Shown: piece after piece, positions 24,379 through 32,621 of the stretch | How positions within the stretch are numbered: the stretch's first letter is position 1 | How the letters are laid out: each line of letters starts with the position of its first letter | DNA from: JBOGCH01 sp051656645 | Lineage (GTDB): Bacteria; Bacteroidota; Bacteroidia; Bacteroidales; Marinifilaceae | Assembly: GCA_051656645.1 (NCBI GenBank) | Contig: JBOGCH010000010.1 | Span: 1-50,258 of the forward strand | Reading direction: 5' to 3' | DNA length: 50,258 nucleotides | Made by a program: the position numbers and the translations under genes | The notes under the pieces: generated by a model | What the model saw: only the letters and a program-made list of their open reading frames with translations | What the model was told of the DNA's origin: nothing | Database searches by the model: none

Positions 24379-26670
24379 TTAGAAGCCTAAAGCCTCGACC
24401 AATTTAATGTTTATTTTTCTATTCTTTCCACGAAATGGAAAACAATGTATATGAATAGCAGGATTAAAGTTCATTTCTATAATAGCATAATTACCAACTC
24501 CTGCCGGTTCATAGATATCCGGTATCATCATATCAACCCCGGTAATCTTAGCTCCTACCGCGCGTGCTGCATTTACAGCAATCGCTTTGTACGTATGGCT
24601 TACCTCATCGGTAAAATCGATGGAGTCTCCTCCTGTACTAATATTGGAATTCTCACGTAAGTAGACGGTAACTCCTTTCTCCGGTACAGAATCAAAGGTA
24701 AGCTCTTGCATGGCCAAAAACATCTCCTCCTCTTTGCCTAATCTTAACTTCTCCAATGGCGTTACATACCCTTTGCCTCGTCTTGGATCCTTATTCTTCT
24801 CCTCCACTAATGTACGTATACTTTTATAACCATCCCCAACTACATTGGCAGGTACTCGGTGCAACACGCCAACAACTTCGTTGTTCAAAACAAAGAAACG
24901 ATACTCCCTACCTGAAACAAATTCCTCAATAAGCACGGTATCATCGTTAGCAAACGCTATCTCTAACGCTTCTCTATAGGCCGATTCTATCGTATTATCT
25001 TTAATAATTGTTATACCTATTCCAAAGTTGGTAGATTTAGGCTTAATAACTATAGCCTCCCCTTCAAAATGTTTAAAATCGTCCATTGCCAAATTAATAT
25101 CCACATACTCTCGGCCGCGAGGTACATTTATATTTTCATGCTCCAAGACTTTTTTCGTAACCACTTTGTTTTCCATTACGCAAATGGTAGCATATCCATC
25201 CAATGATGTTTTAGTAGCTTGTTGTACGTACTGAATATTTCTATCTGTATATAATTTCAAGAAATTCTCTTTCCTATCCAATATATCAAAGAACACACCC
25301 CTGCAAACTGCTGCTCGTAGTAGTAGTTGTGTTGACATTTCCATGTCCTCATAACCGTGGAAACGGAACGCCTGCTGCTGAGAGACCTCACGGTATAAAC
25401 GCGCACGCTCCATGTGGAAAGCCATGAAGTTATTATTTTGTGTAGCCCTAAAGATTATCATACCGGAACGTTCGTCAGGATTTGCCAATAAATAACGGAA
25501 ATAATCCAATTCGCTCTTTAATACAGGATTATTCCATACTCCATATTCGGCTAGTTTTAATTCCATGTCCGAAAGTAATTTCTCAGCCTCTTCCACAACT
25601 GTAACTCCCGTTGAAATATCTTCTGGGAACGAGCGTTTTTCACAACGTCCGAAACATGAAACATAGTCTTGCTTACGGGTAGCAATATATTGCTCTCTTG
25701 CATCAAAAGGGTGAGTCTCATCGCATACCAAAGCGTACATTAGCATTAAATGAGTAAAATACAAAGCATGGGGAGATACTCCGCTGCGCGTTAAGGGGTC
25801 CAAATCCTGTAGTCTAATCTCCAAGTAGGAAGGAGCTCCACCATCCTTAGGGAGGAATTTAATTCGTAAAGGCAAATAGAGTTCTTTTATACTATGTAAA
25901 CGCCCCTCCTCTACAAATTCGTTAATTTGTTTACGATAACTTTCTATAGATGTGTAATCTAGTACAAACTCCTCTTTATTGCGGTAGCCCAATGGGCCTG
26001 TACGTAAACTTATACCTTCTCCACATTTCATTTTCTGTGGTAAGCCAGTTTCTAAAGAGGTTACCCTAAAGTTACGTTCGGCAACCGGCGTTTCTCCAAA
26101 CAACCACACCATGAGCCATCTATGGCGCATAAATCCTCTCACCATTTTCAAATAAACTTCCTCACGTAGTTCGCCCATTGTACGTTTTTCTTTGTAGGCA
26201 TGAAACAACATAGAGAAGAATTTATCGGATAGCGATACATTGAAATGTATGCCCGAGATGAGCTGCCGTTGCTTTCCATAAATACGCGCAATCGCTTCTC
26301 TATATTCTTCCAACTCTTTGTCCTCATCATTGTATTGTGCAATTGGTATTTTATCCTCATCGGGCAATAAAGGAGGCAGACTTTGTGGCCATAATAACTC
26401 ATCGCCAATATTGTCGGACACAATATCATGCAGTGTCTCTATGAAATCCAATGCTTGTGGTATAGAGGCCATAGGAGGAGTAATCATCTCCACTTGACTC
26501 TCAGAGAAATCGGTAGTAATGTACGGGTTTTGCGTCTTATCGCCAAAAATAGCAGGATGCGGCGTTAAAGCCAACTGTCCGTCGGGCGTAACACGTACAT
26601 TCTCTTTTTCTAAACCAAATACACCTTCCTGTAAAAGTTCATTATGCGCTTTTAAGAGTGAGTTTATCAT
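24379..26670 (-). CDS. gshF: Bifunctional glutamate-cysteine ligase/glutathione synthetase
   Basis: A 763-residue cytosolic enzyme that makes glutathione from glutamate, cysteine and glycine in two ATP-dependent steps. The N-terminal half (to about residue 450) is a GshA-type ligase (EGVFGLEKENVRVTPDG, TDFSESQVEMITPPM, ISGIHFNVSLSD). The C-terminal half is an ATP-grasp synthetase (VIKPKSTNFGIGI, EEFVSGREYRFFVLNNEV, GVDMMIPDIYEP, EMNFNPAIHIHCFPF). The length is normal for GshF/GshAB fusions. It starts 2 bases after the MATE gene stop, so expression is coupled. Confidence 0.95.
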   Translation of the reverse strand: MINSLLKAHNELLQEGVFGLEKENVRVTPDGQLALTPHPAIFGDKTQNPYITTDFSESQVEMITPPMASIPQALDFIETLHDIVSDNIGDELLWPQSLPPLLPDEDKIPIAQYNDEDKELEEYREAIARIYGKQRQLISGIHFNVSLSDKFFSMLFHAYKEKRTMGELREEVYLKMVRGFMRHRWLMVWLFGETPVAERNFRVTSLETGLPQKMKCGEGISLRTGPLGYRNKEEFVLDYTSIESYRKQINEFVEEGRLHSIKELYLPLRIKFLPKDGGAPSYLEIRLQDLDPLTRSGVSPHALYFTHLMLMYALVCDETHPFDAREQYIATRKQDYVSCFGRCEKRSFPEDISTGVTVVEEAEKLLSDMELKLAEYGVWNNPVLKSELDYFRYLLANPDERSGMIIFRATQNNNFMAFHMERARLYREVSQQQAFRFHGYEDMEMSTQLLLRAAVCRGVFFDILDRKENFLKLYTDRNIQYVQQATKTSLDGYATICVMENKVVTKKVLEHENINVPRGREYVDINLAMDDFKHFEGEAIVIKPKSTNFGIGITIIKDNTIESAYREALEIAFANDDTVLIEEFVSGREYRFFVLNNEVVGVLHRVPANVVGDGYKSIRTLVEEKNKDPRRGKGYVTPLEKLRLGKEEEMFLAMQELTFDSVPEKGVTVYLRENSNISTGGDSIDFTDEVSHTYKAIAVNAARAVGAKITGVDMMIPDIYEPAGVGNYAIIEMNFNPAIHIHCFPFRGKNRKINIKLVEALGF

Positions 26671-26672
26671 AA

Positions 26673-28034
26673 CTATTGTAATTTATATTTATCATCTATC
26701 GGAGCTACTTCTGCAGCCATGCGTTTAAGCTCCCTATAACGGAAGCGATACAGTGCAGCGGCCACTATTCCTTTAACCATGCTAGTTATTGAAATACTCC
26801 ACCACACTCCTTCTAGTCCCAATCCGGTTTTATGCCCCAAGTAAAGTGCCAACGGAATTCTTAACGATGTAAACACAACGCTTATTGTTGCCGAGTACTG
26901 CGTAAGTCCTTGCCCATTATAGGTTCCTCCGGTCACCATTTCAAGGCACATAAAGAGTTGAGACAATCCAACTATCACTAAATACGAAGCTCCTATCTCA
27001 ACAGTTTCTAAATCAGAAACAAACAGACCAATAAGTTGGGTTGGGAATGCTAAAAAAAGTATGGTTGTTAGTCCACCTACAATACTCACTATTTTTAGAG
27101 CACTACGGTAAAGAATCTCAATACGTGCATATTGATGGGCACCAAAGGCTTGTCCTACCATAATAGATATGGATTGCTGCATACCACCCACAATCATAAA
27201 TGTTATGGATTCTATCTGTAGTCCCAACTTCTGGGCAGCTATCGCCTCACTTCCCCAGCCCGCAATGATACGGCCAATAACAATGGCAATGGCCGTGAAT
27301 AATACCCGCTGTACAGCTCCCGGAAATCCTATTCGGAGAATAGATGTAAATTCCTTGATATTTAGTCCTCTAAACTGAAAACGTATAAGCCTCTTTTTAT
27401 AAATAACACCATAAAAATAAAATAGCGATGCTAAACGTGATAATACTGTTGCCCATGCAGCGCCTTCAACATCCATATTCAACAAAACAATAAAAAGCGG
27501 ATCGAGAATCATATTTATTATATTGCCATATAGTACTGCGCGGAAGGAAAGCTTTGTTTTACCATGTGCATTGAGTATTGCTGTGAAAATGAGATTAATA
27601 AAGGAGATAATTACGCCTATTGAACTTATTTGTAAATAAAGAGTAGCGTTGTCATTTACCCACATGCTCTTCATGTCAAAGAACATAATTAACGGATAGG
27701 CACCTATAGCCAAGACTGCCGTATAGAATAGCCCTAAAACTACTGCCATAAGCATGCCAGATGAAGCATACTTGCGGCTTAAACTCTCATCTTTTGCTCC
27801 AACTGCCTGCGCTATCCGGACTGTTGCTCCAATGGATACAATACTCGAAAGCGCCCATCCCAGATTGATAAAAAACGTGGCACTACCCACAGCTGCAACG
27901 GCATCACTACCTATACGTCCCACCCAAAAAAGATCAATAATATTATACGCCATCTGCAATAATGACGACATAACAATAGGTAATGCCAATTTTATCAGCT
28001 TATGTGTGTCCGCATTGGGCTTGAAAAAGTTCAT
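26673..28034 (-). CDS. MATE family efflux transporter
   Basis: A 453-residue multidrug and toxin extrusion protein with twelve helices (LALPIVMSSLLQMAYNIID, GSDAVAAVGSATFFINLGWAL, GGMQQSISIMVGQAFGA). These carriers export cationic compounds by sodium or proton antiport. It is the first gene of the gshF operon. The tight linkage may reflect joint defence against toxic electrophiles or oxidants, but its substrate is unknown. Confidence 0.93.
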   Translation of the reverse strand: MNFFKPNADTHKLIKLALPIVMSSLLQMAYNIIDLFWVGRIGSDAVAAVGSATFFINLGWALSSIVSIGATVRIAQAVGAKDESLSRKYASSGMLMAVVLGLFYTAVLAIGAYPLIMFFDMKSMWVNDNATLYLQISSIGVIISFINLIFTAILNAHGKTKLSFRAVLYGNIINMILDPLFIVLLNMDVEGAAWATVLSRLASLFYFYGVIYKKRLIRFQFRGLNIKEFTSILRIGFPGAVQRVLFTAIAIVIGRIIAGWGSEAIAAQKLGLQIESITFMIVGGMQQSISIMVGQAFGAHQYARIEILYRSALKIVSIVGGLTTILFLAFPTQLIGLFVSDLETVEIGASYLVIVGLSQLFMCLEMVTGGTYNGQGLTQYSATISVVFTSLRIPLALYLGHKTGLGLEGVWWSISITSMVKGIVAAALYRFRYRELKRMAAEVAPIDDKYKLQ

Positions 28035-28383
28035 CTATTTCTTTTTGGGTAACTACGTAGAAGCGCCGAATTAGTTGTATCGCTAAACATGGACACAACA
28101 CTTAATAATACAAATATCCGCAACAATACCATATTAGAATAAACTATATTATTGGTCATCTTTAGATTATCTTCAGAATGTGTACAGAAATTAACACCGC
28201 GAATTTGTTAAGGGCATTTGTATTTTGCAATATAATAGGTGTCTCAATAATCACAAATATAGTTTAAAGCTAGTGAAAAGCTTTTGACACTGCTAATTCT
28301 AATATGACATATTAAATGTAGGGAGTAATAACTACACACCGTTCTTATTACACCACCCAATTAAAAATTTTAAAAAATAAAAG
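28035..28383. other. Intergenic region between divergent MATE and PCMD genes
   Basis: There is no gene. On the minus strand CAAATATA at 28254-28261 reads as a TATATTTG -7 box that could start the MATE operon with a leader of about 220 bases, but no good -33 element is seen. No confident plus-strand promoter was found. Confidence 0.4.
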
Positions 28384-29865
28384 ATGAGAAAAACGTATTT
28401 AATGTTATTTGTATTACTAACTAGCATGTTTGCTAGTAGTTGTAGCAATGATGACAAAGAAACAGAACCAGAAGTGGTTGTAGATTTAGCTAAACAAGTT
28501 GAAGGAACCTATAAGGGCAATTTAATAGTAAATTTAGGAGGTGACACTCCTATGGATCCAATGATTCAAAAAATTATCTTAACAAAAACTAGCGAAGGAC
28601 GCGTAACCCTAGCTCTTTATGATTTCGCCTTCCAAGGTCTATCATTAGGCGATATTATAATTCCGGACGTACCAGTAAAGAATGAAAATGGAAACACTAC
28701 ATTCTCTGCTAAAACAACTTTAACACTTATGGGTATGGAAGGTTTAGAGGTAGAAGCTAACGGAACTGTTAAGGATAAAAACCTTAAATCGGCTATCGTT
28801 GTTAAGAATGTACCTGTATTGAATACCGTAAATGTAGATTTTGACGGTAACAAAATGGCTGAAGACAATGAGAGCAAAGAAGCTTTGATTACTGCCTTAG
28901 AGATTAAGGATGAATTAGTAAATTCGATCAGCCTAGATAATACAAACCACTCCATTTGGATTACTGTTAACAAGGACGCAACAGACGAGCAATTAAAAGC
29001 TATTACACCTACCATAACACTATCCCCAAAGGCTACCATTACTCCAGCAGGCGCATGGGACCTAACAAAATCTTTTTCCATAATTGTAACAGCTGAAGAT
29101 GGTATTCACAGTACAACGTATGAAGTAAACATACAACGCAGCTTATTCTATGCATTTGAGGATTGGTCAATAGATGCCGCAAATAAATCGCCACTAATTG
29201 CCGGATGGGCAACTTCTAATCCTGGTGCAGTATTCCTAAAAAGCTTCGCAGAAAACCCAAGTAATAAGCCAGCTTACGCATTTGAATATGAAGGTTGGGT
29301 AGCAGAGGAAGCACCTGGTGTAAATTCTTCAAAAGGACTACGTCTTACAACTGTACGTAGCCGTCTTGAAGATGTCCCAAGTATGGCCCCATCTGTAACT
29401 TCAGGAGGTGCATTTTTAGGAGCATTCGCACTAAATCCATTCGATCAACTTGCATCAACTCGCTTCGGTATCCCATTCACAGGCAAACCTACTCAAGTTA
29501 CCGGTAAATACACATACAAAGCTGGTGAGTTTTTCTACGATGAAAAAACAAACGTGGTGGAAGGCCAAAAAGACAAAGGATCAGTAGTTGTTGTATTATT
29601 CGATGTAACGGACGATGAAAAAGCAGTATTAACCGGTAAGGACTTAGCAACATCTGACAGAATTGTAGCTATTGGTACTATGCTATTCGAGGACAACGGT
29701 ACGTTTAAAGACTTTACAATAAATCTAGATTATAAAAAAGAATATAATCCAGCTAATAAATACAAATTTACAATTGCATTCTCATCAAGTTATTTAGGCG
29801 ACCAATATAAAGGTGGTGGCTTAAGTCAGCTTGTAGTTGACGATGTTGAAGTTTTTGTAGAATAA
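28384..29865 (+). CDS. PCMD-domain lipoprotein with calycin-like N-terminus
   Basis: A 493-residue lipoprotein (C20 in FASSCSNDD, acidic tail favouring surface export). The N-terminal region, about 35-155 (VEGTYKGNLIVNLGG), looks like the calycin-like barrel domain of Bacteroidales. A middle Ig-like domain, about 170-260, follows (TITLSPKATITPAGAWDL). The C-terminal half (FYAFEDWSID to the end) is the putative carbohydrate metabolism domain PCMD (GAFLGAFALNP, VDDVEVFVE). The biochemical function is not known; PCMD proteins are thought to bind glycans at the surface. The gene stands alone. Confidence 0.8.
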   Translation: MRKTYLMLFVLLTSMFASSCSNDDKETEPEVVVDLAKQVEGTYKGNLIVNLGGDTPMDPMIQKIILTKTSEGRVTLALYDFAFQGLSLGDIIIPDVPVKNENGNTTFSAKTTLTLMGMEGLEVEANGTVKDKNLKSAIVVKNVPVLNTVNVDFDGNKMAEDNESKEALITALEIKDELVNSISLDNTNHSIWITVNKDATDEQLKAITPTITLSPKATITPAGAWDLTKSFSIIVTAEDGIHSTTYEVNIQRSLFYAFEDWSIDAANKSPLIAGWATSNPGAVFLKSFAENPSNKPAYAFEYEGWVAEEAPGVNSSKGLRLTTVRSRLEDVPSMAPSVTSGGAFLGAFALNPFDQLASTRFGIPFTGKPTQVTGKYTYKAGEFFYDEKTNVVEGQKDKGSVVVVLFDVTDDEKAVLTGKDLATSDRIVAIGTMLFEDNGTFKDFTINLDYKKEYNPANKYKFTIAFSSSYLGDQYKGGGLSQLVVDDVEVFVE

Positions 29866-29890
29866 TCTTTGACCCCCTCTTAAAAAAAGC

Positions 29891-29933
29891 AACGTGTGAC
29901 GTCTCCCTAAAAGGAGCACTCACACGTTTCTTC
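29891..29933 (+). terminator. Terminator after the PCMD gene
   Basis: AACGTGTGA (29891-29899) pairs with TCACACGTT (29920-29928); an inner CTCC/GGAG pair extends the stem. The tail is T-rich but interrupted. Confidence 0.65.
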
Positions 29934-29940
29934 AATCTTA

Positions 29941-29984
29941 CCGGGCACGTATCACCATTTTACCTCCTAGGATCCCTAGCCCGG
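29941..29984 (+). other. Overlapping alternative hairpins upstream of the exporter operon
   Basis: CCGGGC (29941-29946) can pair with GCCCGG (29979-29984), and CTAGG with CCTAG (29967-29979) forms an inner hairpin that shares a base with the first. The two folds partly exclude each other. It lies about 170 bases before the EmrA-like gene; no promoter in front of it was identified. Confidence 0.35.
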
Positions 29985-30155
29985 AAAATATATTTACGCA
30001 ATATCTTCACAAAAGGTTGCTATAACAGCTCCTATATCATAAAAGCCTTCACTCTCCTTCATATTCATACCTACTCCTCCTCGCCCACATTCCCTTATCA
30101 TTTAACTTATTACACCATTTTCCGTACAATAAATAGTTTTATAAAATTACAAGGT

Positions 30156-30938
30156 ATGGATAACGACAGTAATAACCCTATAGGGCAAGACAGTAATAAA
30201 CGAGAAAAAAAATTAGAGAAGAAATTAAATAAAGACGAGGCTATTATTGAAGAGTATAAGGAGAAGAAACACTCCAAAAGACGTATCCTTCTGTATTTAA
30301 TTTTTCTAGTAGCCGGCATTGTTATTATTGCCTTTTGGTGGATACACTACAAAGCCTACATCACTACAACCGACGCCTATTTGGCATCTGAGCGGATAAA
30401 TGTGGGCAGTGAGATGCTAGGGAATATTGACAAACTCTATGTAAGTGAACAAAGCAAAGTACAGATTGGCGACACCTTGTTTACAATTAAAGACGACAAC
30501 GGTTGGCAAGAATTTGTGGTATCACCAATACAAGGAGATGTTGCAAAAGTATGGCTACTAAAAGGCGACCTCGTAAAAAAGGGCCAAACAGTGCTTACCC
30601 TTAATGAGCATGGGCCTATATGGGTTAATGTATTCCTTGAGGAAACAAAATTAAGCGATATATACTTAAATCAAGAAGTAGACATTCAGCTTATGGCCTA
30701 TCCGGAATTAGAAATAAAAGGACGCATATTTTATATTGGCAAAAACACGGCCTCTCAATTTACATTAATTGCCCCAAGCAATGCTGCCGGTAATTATACG
30801 CGTGTCACCCAACGTATTCCTATTAGGGTTTCCATAGAGTCTATCTCTAACGATAAGATGTATACTCACGGCGTCCATCTTGTCTCGGGCTTATCGGCCA
30901 AAGTACTAATTAAACGTACAAAAACTAAATCCAAATGA
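30156..30938 (+). CDS. Compact EmrA/HlyD-type membrane fusion protein
   Basis: A 260-residue adaptor of a drug-export system. A charged, Lys/Glu-rich cytoplasmic start of about 48 residues is followed by one membrane helix (about 50-68), then ITTTDAYLASERINVGSEMLGNIDKLYV, the EmrA-type first lipoyl half. The second half (FVVSPIQGDVAKVWLLKGDLVKKGQTVLTL) follows almost at once. The long coiled-coil hairpin of EmrA (usual length about 390) is therefore absent. A beta-barrel part ends the chain. It overlaps the EmrB-like gene by four bases. Confidence 0.88.
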   Translation: MDNDSNNPIGQDSNKREKKLEKKLNKDEAIIEEYKEKKHSKRRILLYLIFLVAGIVIIAFWWIHYKAYITTTDAYLASERINVGSEMLGNIDKLYVSEQSKVQIGDTLFTIKDDNGWQEFVVSPIQGDVAKVWLLKGDLVKKGQTVLTLNEHGPIWVNVFLEETKLSDIYLNQEVDIQLMAYPELEIKGRIFYIGKNTASQFTLIAPSNAAGNYTRVTQRIPIRVSIESISNDKMYTHGVHLVSGLSAKVLIKRTKTKSK

Positions 30939-32545
30939 GTTATAACACCGCAAATCCGCGTTACAAATGGCTGGTACTTATAAATGTTATGATAGGTACC
31001 TTCATGGTAATGCTGGACGCAACTGTGGTAAACACGGCTCTAACCACGATAATGTCCGATTTGGGTTGTGCTATTGATCAAGCCGAGTGGATACTTACAG
31101 GTTACATGCTAGCCATATCCATAATTCTACCCATTACATCATGGCTCAATGACCGTATTGGAATAAAGAACTTGTTTATATTCTCTATTTCCGTATTTAC
31201 ATTGGGTTCCTTTATGTGCGGTAACTCCTCCTCCATTGACTCCTTAGTCTTTTGGCGCATATTTCAAGGCGCAGGAAGCGGAGTAGTTTTACCGGCCGGC
31301 CTTATTATTATTACCAATGTGTTTCCACGTGAACTTCGCAGTTTGGCTATGGGTATATGGGCCATCTCAACAGCTGCCTCAATATCCTTTGGTCCATTAA
31401 TTGGCGGCCTTTTAGTGGATACCGTAGGTTGGAATGCTATTTTCTTCCTAAATGTCCCTATTGGTTTATTTTGTATCTTCTTTTCGTACAAAGTCCAGGA
31501 AAAGGTTGTACGTTTTGTAAAAAACCGATTCGATATTATTGGCTTTATAACAATTTCATTGTTTCTACCCGTTTTTCTACTTGCGCTTGCAAGAGTTTCA
31601 TCGGCCATGAATACGCAAGGATGGAATGACCCCGTAGTTGTGCTGTGTTTGTGGATATCCGGAATCAGTTTGCTAACGTTTATCTTTGTAGAGCAACAAA
31701 TTAAACATCCGTTAATTGATTTATCGGTATTTAAAAATAGGAATTTTAGTTTCTCAAATTCCGTAATTTTTATTTTCGGAATGGGTATTTATGGTAGCTC
31801 ATTTCTTATTCCTCTATATGTTCAAACATCTTTAGGATATAGCGCCATTGATACTGGGTTACTTTTTCTGCCTGTGGGATTATTACAAGTATTAGTGTCA
31901 CCCTTGGCCGGCTACTTAGCACAAAGATATGATTCAAGATGGGTTATATTAACCGGTGGAGTTATCCTATCAATTAGTTATTATATGGGCGGCTTTTTTA
32001 CGCCCGAGACTCCGCATCGTTATATCCTATTATCACTTTGCGTGCGTGGCGTTGGCGCTGGCATTATGCTACCGCCATTAATAAATGTTTCTCTAATTAC
32101 ATTAAAGCAAGAGCTAATGGCTCAAGGCAGTACAATTACAAACATGCTAAGACAAATGGGAGGAAGCGTTGGTGTTGCTATATTTAGCTACATACTAACA
32201 CAACGGAGGGCATTTCATGCAACCCGTTTTTCTGAATCGGTAGATTATTCGGGAGCCGCTTATCAAACATTTATCCAACAAAACGCAAATACCTTATCTC
32301 AAGGGAGTCTTGCCGGCAATACAAGCATAGAACAGTTAAGTAATAGCATTATTCTAGATAACATAAACAATGCAGCATTTATACAAGGTGTAGACGATGC
32401 CTTTATTATTGGCCTATTTATTTCCATATTATCCCTAGTCTTTGTATTTGCATTGCGCTACGGGAAAAAAGAGAAAGCAAAGCAGGAACGTATGGAAACA
32501 GAGATTACAAAAGGTAAAGCTTTAGCGCATCGCAATTCTAAGTAA
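30935..32545 (+). CDS. EmrB-like DHA2-family MFS drug exporter
   Basis: A 536-residue, 14-helix major-facilitator exporter. The DHA2 features MVMLDATVVNTALTTIMSDL and AEWILTGYMLAISIILPITSWL near the N-terminus are diagnostic of EmrB relatives, as are LRSLAMGIWAISTAASISFGPLIGG and the late LRQMGGSVGVAIFS. It works with the adaptor encoded immediately upstream (ATGA overlap) to export hydrophobic toxicants by proton antiport. No TolC-like outer-membrane gene is in the operon. Confidence 0.93.
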   Translation: MSYNTANPRYKWLVLINVMIGTFMVMLDATVVNTALTTIMSDLGCAIDQAEWILTGYMLAISIILPITSWLNDRIGIKNLFIFSISVFTLGSFMCGNSSSIDSLVFWRIFQGAGSGVVLPAGLIIITNVFPRELRSLAMGIWAISTAASISFGPLIGGLLVDTVGWNAIFFLNVPIGLFCIFFSYKVQEKVVRFVKNRFDIIGFITISLFLPVFLLALARVSSAMNTQGWNDPVVVLCLWISGISLLTFIFVEQQIKHPLIDLSVFKNRNFSFSNSVIFIFGMGIYGSSFLIPLYVQTSLGYSAIDTGLLFLPVGLLQVLVSPLAGYLAQRYDSRWVILTGGVILSISYYMGGFFTPETPHRYILLSLCVRGVGAGIMLPPLINVSLITLKQELMAQGSTITNMLRQMGGSVGVAIFSYILTQRRAFHATRFSESVDYSGAAYQTFIQQNANTLSQGSLAGNTSIEQLSNSIILDNINNAAFIQGVDDAFIIGLFISILSLVFVFALRYGKKEKAKQERMETEITKGKALAHRNSK

Positions 32546-32570
32546 AAGCATAAAGAACATTGTCAACATA

Positions 32571-32608
32571 AAAAACCCTTTTGGTTTCAGTGAACCAAAA
32601 GGGTTTTT
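32571..32608. terminator. Bidirectional terminator, emrB-like and sialate esterase genes
   Basis: A 16-bp stem (AAAAACCCTTTTGGTT and complement) with a six-base loop between the convergent stop codons; T5 on both strands. Confidence 0.92.
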
Positions 32609-32621
32609 AAGTCTTTATTTA

